NCBI GenBank assembly: GCA_947632485.1
Contig: CANRPJ010000030.1
Coordinates: 1-35,003 of the forward strand
Source: an uncultured Muribaculaceae bacterium
Lineage (GTDB): Bacteria > Bacteroidota > Bacteroidia > Bacteroidales > Muribaculaceae
DNA length: 35,003 nt
Direction of reading: 5' to 3'
Made by a program: the position numbers and the translations under genes
Part shown: positions 34,695 to 35,003 of the stretch, piece by piece
How the letters are laid out: every line of letters begins with the position of its first letter
Numbering within the stretch: the stretch's first letter is position 1
The notes under the pieces: model-generated
What the model was told of the DNA's origin: nothing
Database searches by the model: none
The model's input: the letters and a program-made list of their open reading frames with translations, nothing else

Positions 34695-34702
34695 TACCTT
34701 TG
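34695..34702 (+). promoter_or_regulatory. -7 box for the CAT-anticodon tRNA
   Basis: TACCTTTG matches TAnnTTTG and lies 32 bases before the tRNA. No TTTG is found 19 bases upstream, where the sequence is GAAGAAAG. The 21-base A-rich repeats directly upstream may compensate. Confidence 0.5.
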
Positions 34703-34734
34703 CAGCCGGAAAGCTCTCAAGGGAGCAATTCACC

Positions 34735-34808
34735 GGTCCTATAGCTCAGTTGGTCAGAGCACCTGACTCATAATCAGGGAGTCCTTGGTTCAAGCCCAAG
34801 TGGGACCA
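34735..34808 (+). tRNA. tRNA with CAT anticodon (Met elongator or lysidine-type Ile)
   Basis: This 74-base cloverleaf has GGTCCTA/TGGGACC as acceptor, CCTGA/TCAGG as anticodon stem, loop CTCATAA (anticodon CAT) and a CTTGG-TTCAAGC-CCAAG T-arm. It is not an initiator, because the first pair is G-C. Choosing between elongator Met and tRNA-Ile(k2C) needs comparison of identity bases. The T-arm and anticodon arm look somewhat like the Ile2 type. Confidence 0.9.
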
Positions 34809-34812
34809 CATC

Positions 34813-34840
34813 AGAGTCGCCCCTCAGCGACTCTTTTTTT
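34813..34840 (+). terminator. Terminator of the CAT-anticodon tRNA
   Basis: AGAGTCGC (34813-34820) pairs with GCGACTCT (34827-34834), the loop is CCCTCA, and the run of T continues to 34840. It is a textbook intrinsic terminator 4 bases after the tRNA. The same module recurs in the following repeat at 34916-34943 with loop CCGTCA. Confidence 0.9.
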
Positions 34841-34943
34841 GTTGGTCAGAGCACCTGACTCACCGTGCCGTAACTGGCAGGGAGTCCTTGGTTCAAGCCC
34901 AAGTGGGACCACATCAGAGTCGCCCGTCAGCGACTCTTTTTTT
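34841..34943 (+). repeat. tRNA-derived tandem repeat, unit 1 (103 bp)
   Basis: This is a copy of the preceding tRNA plus its terminator, missing the first 14 bases. It starts at GTTGGTCAGAGCACCTGACT and keeps the complete T-arm, 3' acceptor strand and terminator. The anticodon loop portion TAATC is replaced by 16 bases, CCGTGCCGTAACTGGC, so there is no CAT anticodon and no acceptor stem partner. It cannot be a working tRNA. The RNA could fold as GTCAG-AGCAC-CTGAC, TGCC-GTAACT-GGCA, the T-hairpin and the terminator. Confidence 0.92.
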
Positions 34944-35003
34944 GTTGGTCAGAGCACCTGACTCACCGTGCCGTAACTGGCAGGGAGTCCTTGGTTCAAG
35001 CCC
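34944..35003 (+). repeat. tRNA-derived tandem repeat, unit 2 (cut by window end)
   Basis: The next copy begins 103 bases after unit 1 and is identical to it over all 60 visible bases, including the same 16-base replacement. The array continues past the window edge, so the number of copies is unknown. Confidence 0.92.

Noticed and set aside
33699..34733. A 344-codon minus-strand open frame opposite miaA
   Set aside because: It is a shadow of miaA. Its N-terminal Phe-rich part is the reverse of the A-rich 21-base repeats.
34841..34915. Further functional tRNA genes in the repeat
   Set aside because: The units lack the 5' acceptor strand and the first half of the D-stem, and the anticodon loop is replaced by an unrelated 16-base sequence.
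34841..35003. CRISPR array at the right edge
   Set aside because: The repeating unit is a full 103-base copy without variable spacers, and its parts are a tRNA fragment and a terminator.

Overview
The window looks like chromosomal DNA from a gut Bacteroidales bacterium, most likely Muribaculaceae (S24-7). The clues are: promoters of the Bacteroidetes type (TTTG, 19 bases, TAnnTTTG) in several gaps; no clear Shine-Dalgarno sequences; the gene runs rplM-rpsI-rpsB-tsf and parE-coaD-S41 peptidase-DUF3078; BspA-type leucine-rich repeat and Big_2 proteins with type IX secretion (T9SS) sorting tails; and a complete urease operon. The genus and family are inferences from gene content. No search was run.

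Layout. 1-489: tRNA-Gly(TCC) and tRNA-Tyr(GTA) on the minus strand with a good promoter, then a hairpin downstream of tsf. 490-3402: translation operon rplM-rpsI-rpsB-tsf (minus). 3575-10207: a plus-strand run of parE, coaD, an S41 peptidase, a DUF3078 outer-membrane protein and two small exported proteins of unknown function, several joined by ATGA overlaps. 10358-11149: two tandem crcB (Fluc) fluoride-channel genes. 11150-11906: a gene-poor patch with short hairpins, a 10-bp tandem repeat and a strong plus-strand promoter with no evident gene. 11907-19991 (minus): ureA-ureB-ureC, an intercistronic hairpin, ureE-ureF-ureG-ureD, a urea transporter and an MFS transporter. 20154-32206 (minus): three exported or surface proteins, namely a giant LRR_5 protein split by a frameshift, an 11-repeat Ig-like protein and a beta-barrel protein. 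32464-34580 (plus): pepT and miaA. 34581-35003: 21-bp repeats, a tRNA with a CAT anticodon, its terminator, and the start of a tandem array of altered, 5'-truncated copies of that tRNA plus terminator.

How the parts work together. The urease block is a self-contained nitrogen and acid-response module: UT brings in urea, UreABC hydrolyses it, and UreDEFG load nickel. The role of the MFS protein is open. The surface block encodes T9SS-type cargo. The LRR protein has a dockerin-like module and a cohesin-like module, and its neighbour has an N-terminal cohesin-like domain, so the two products may bind each other.

The observations most worth a second look are the tRNA-derived tandem array at the right edge, the one-base frameshift in an A6 tract of the giant LRR gene, the orphan promoter near 11717, and the hairpin plus decamer-repeat patch around 11200-11610.
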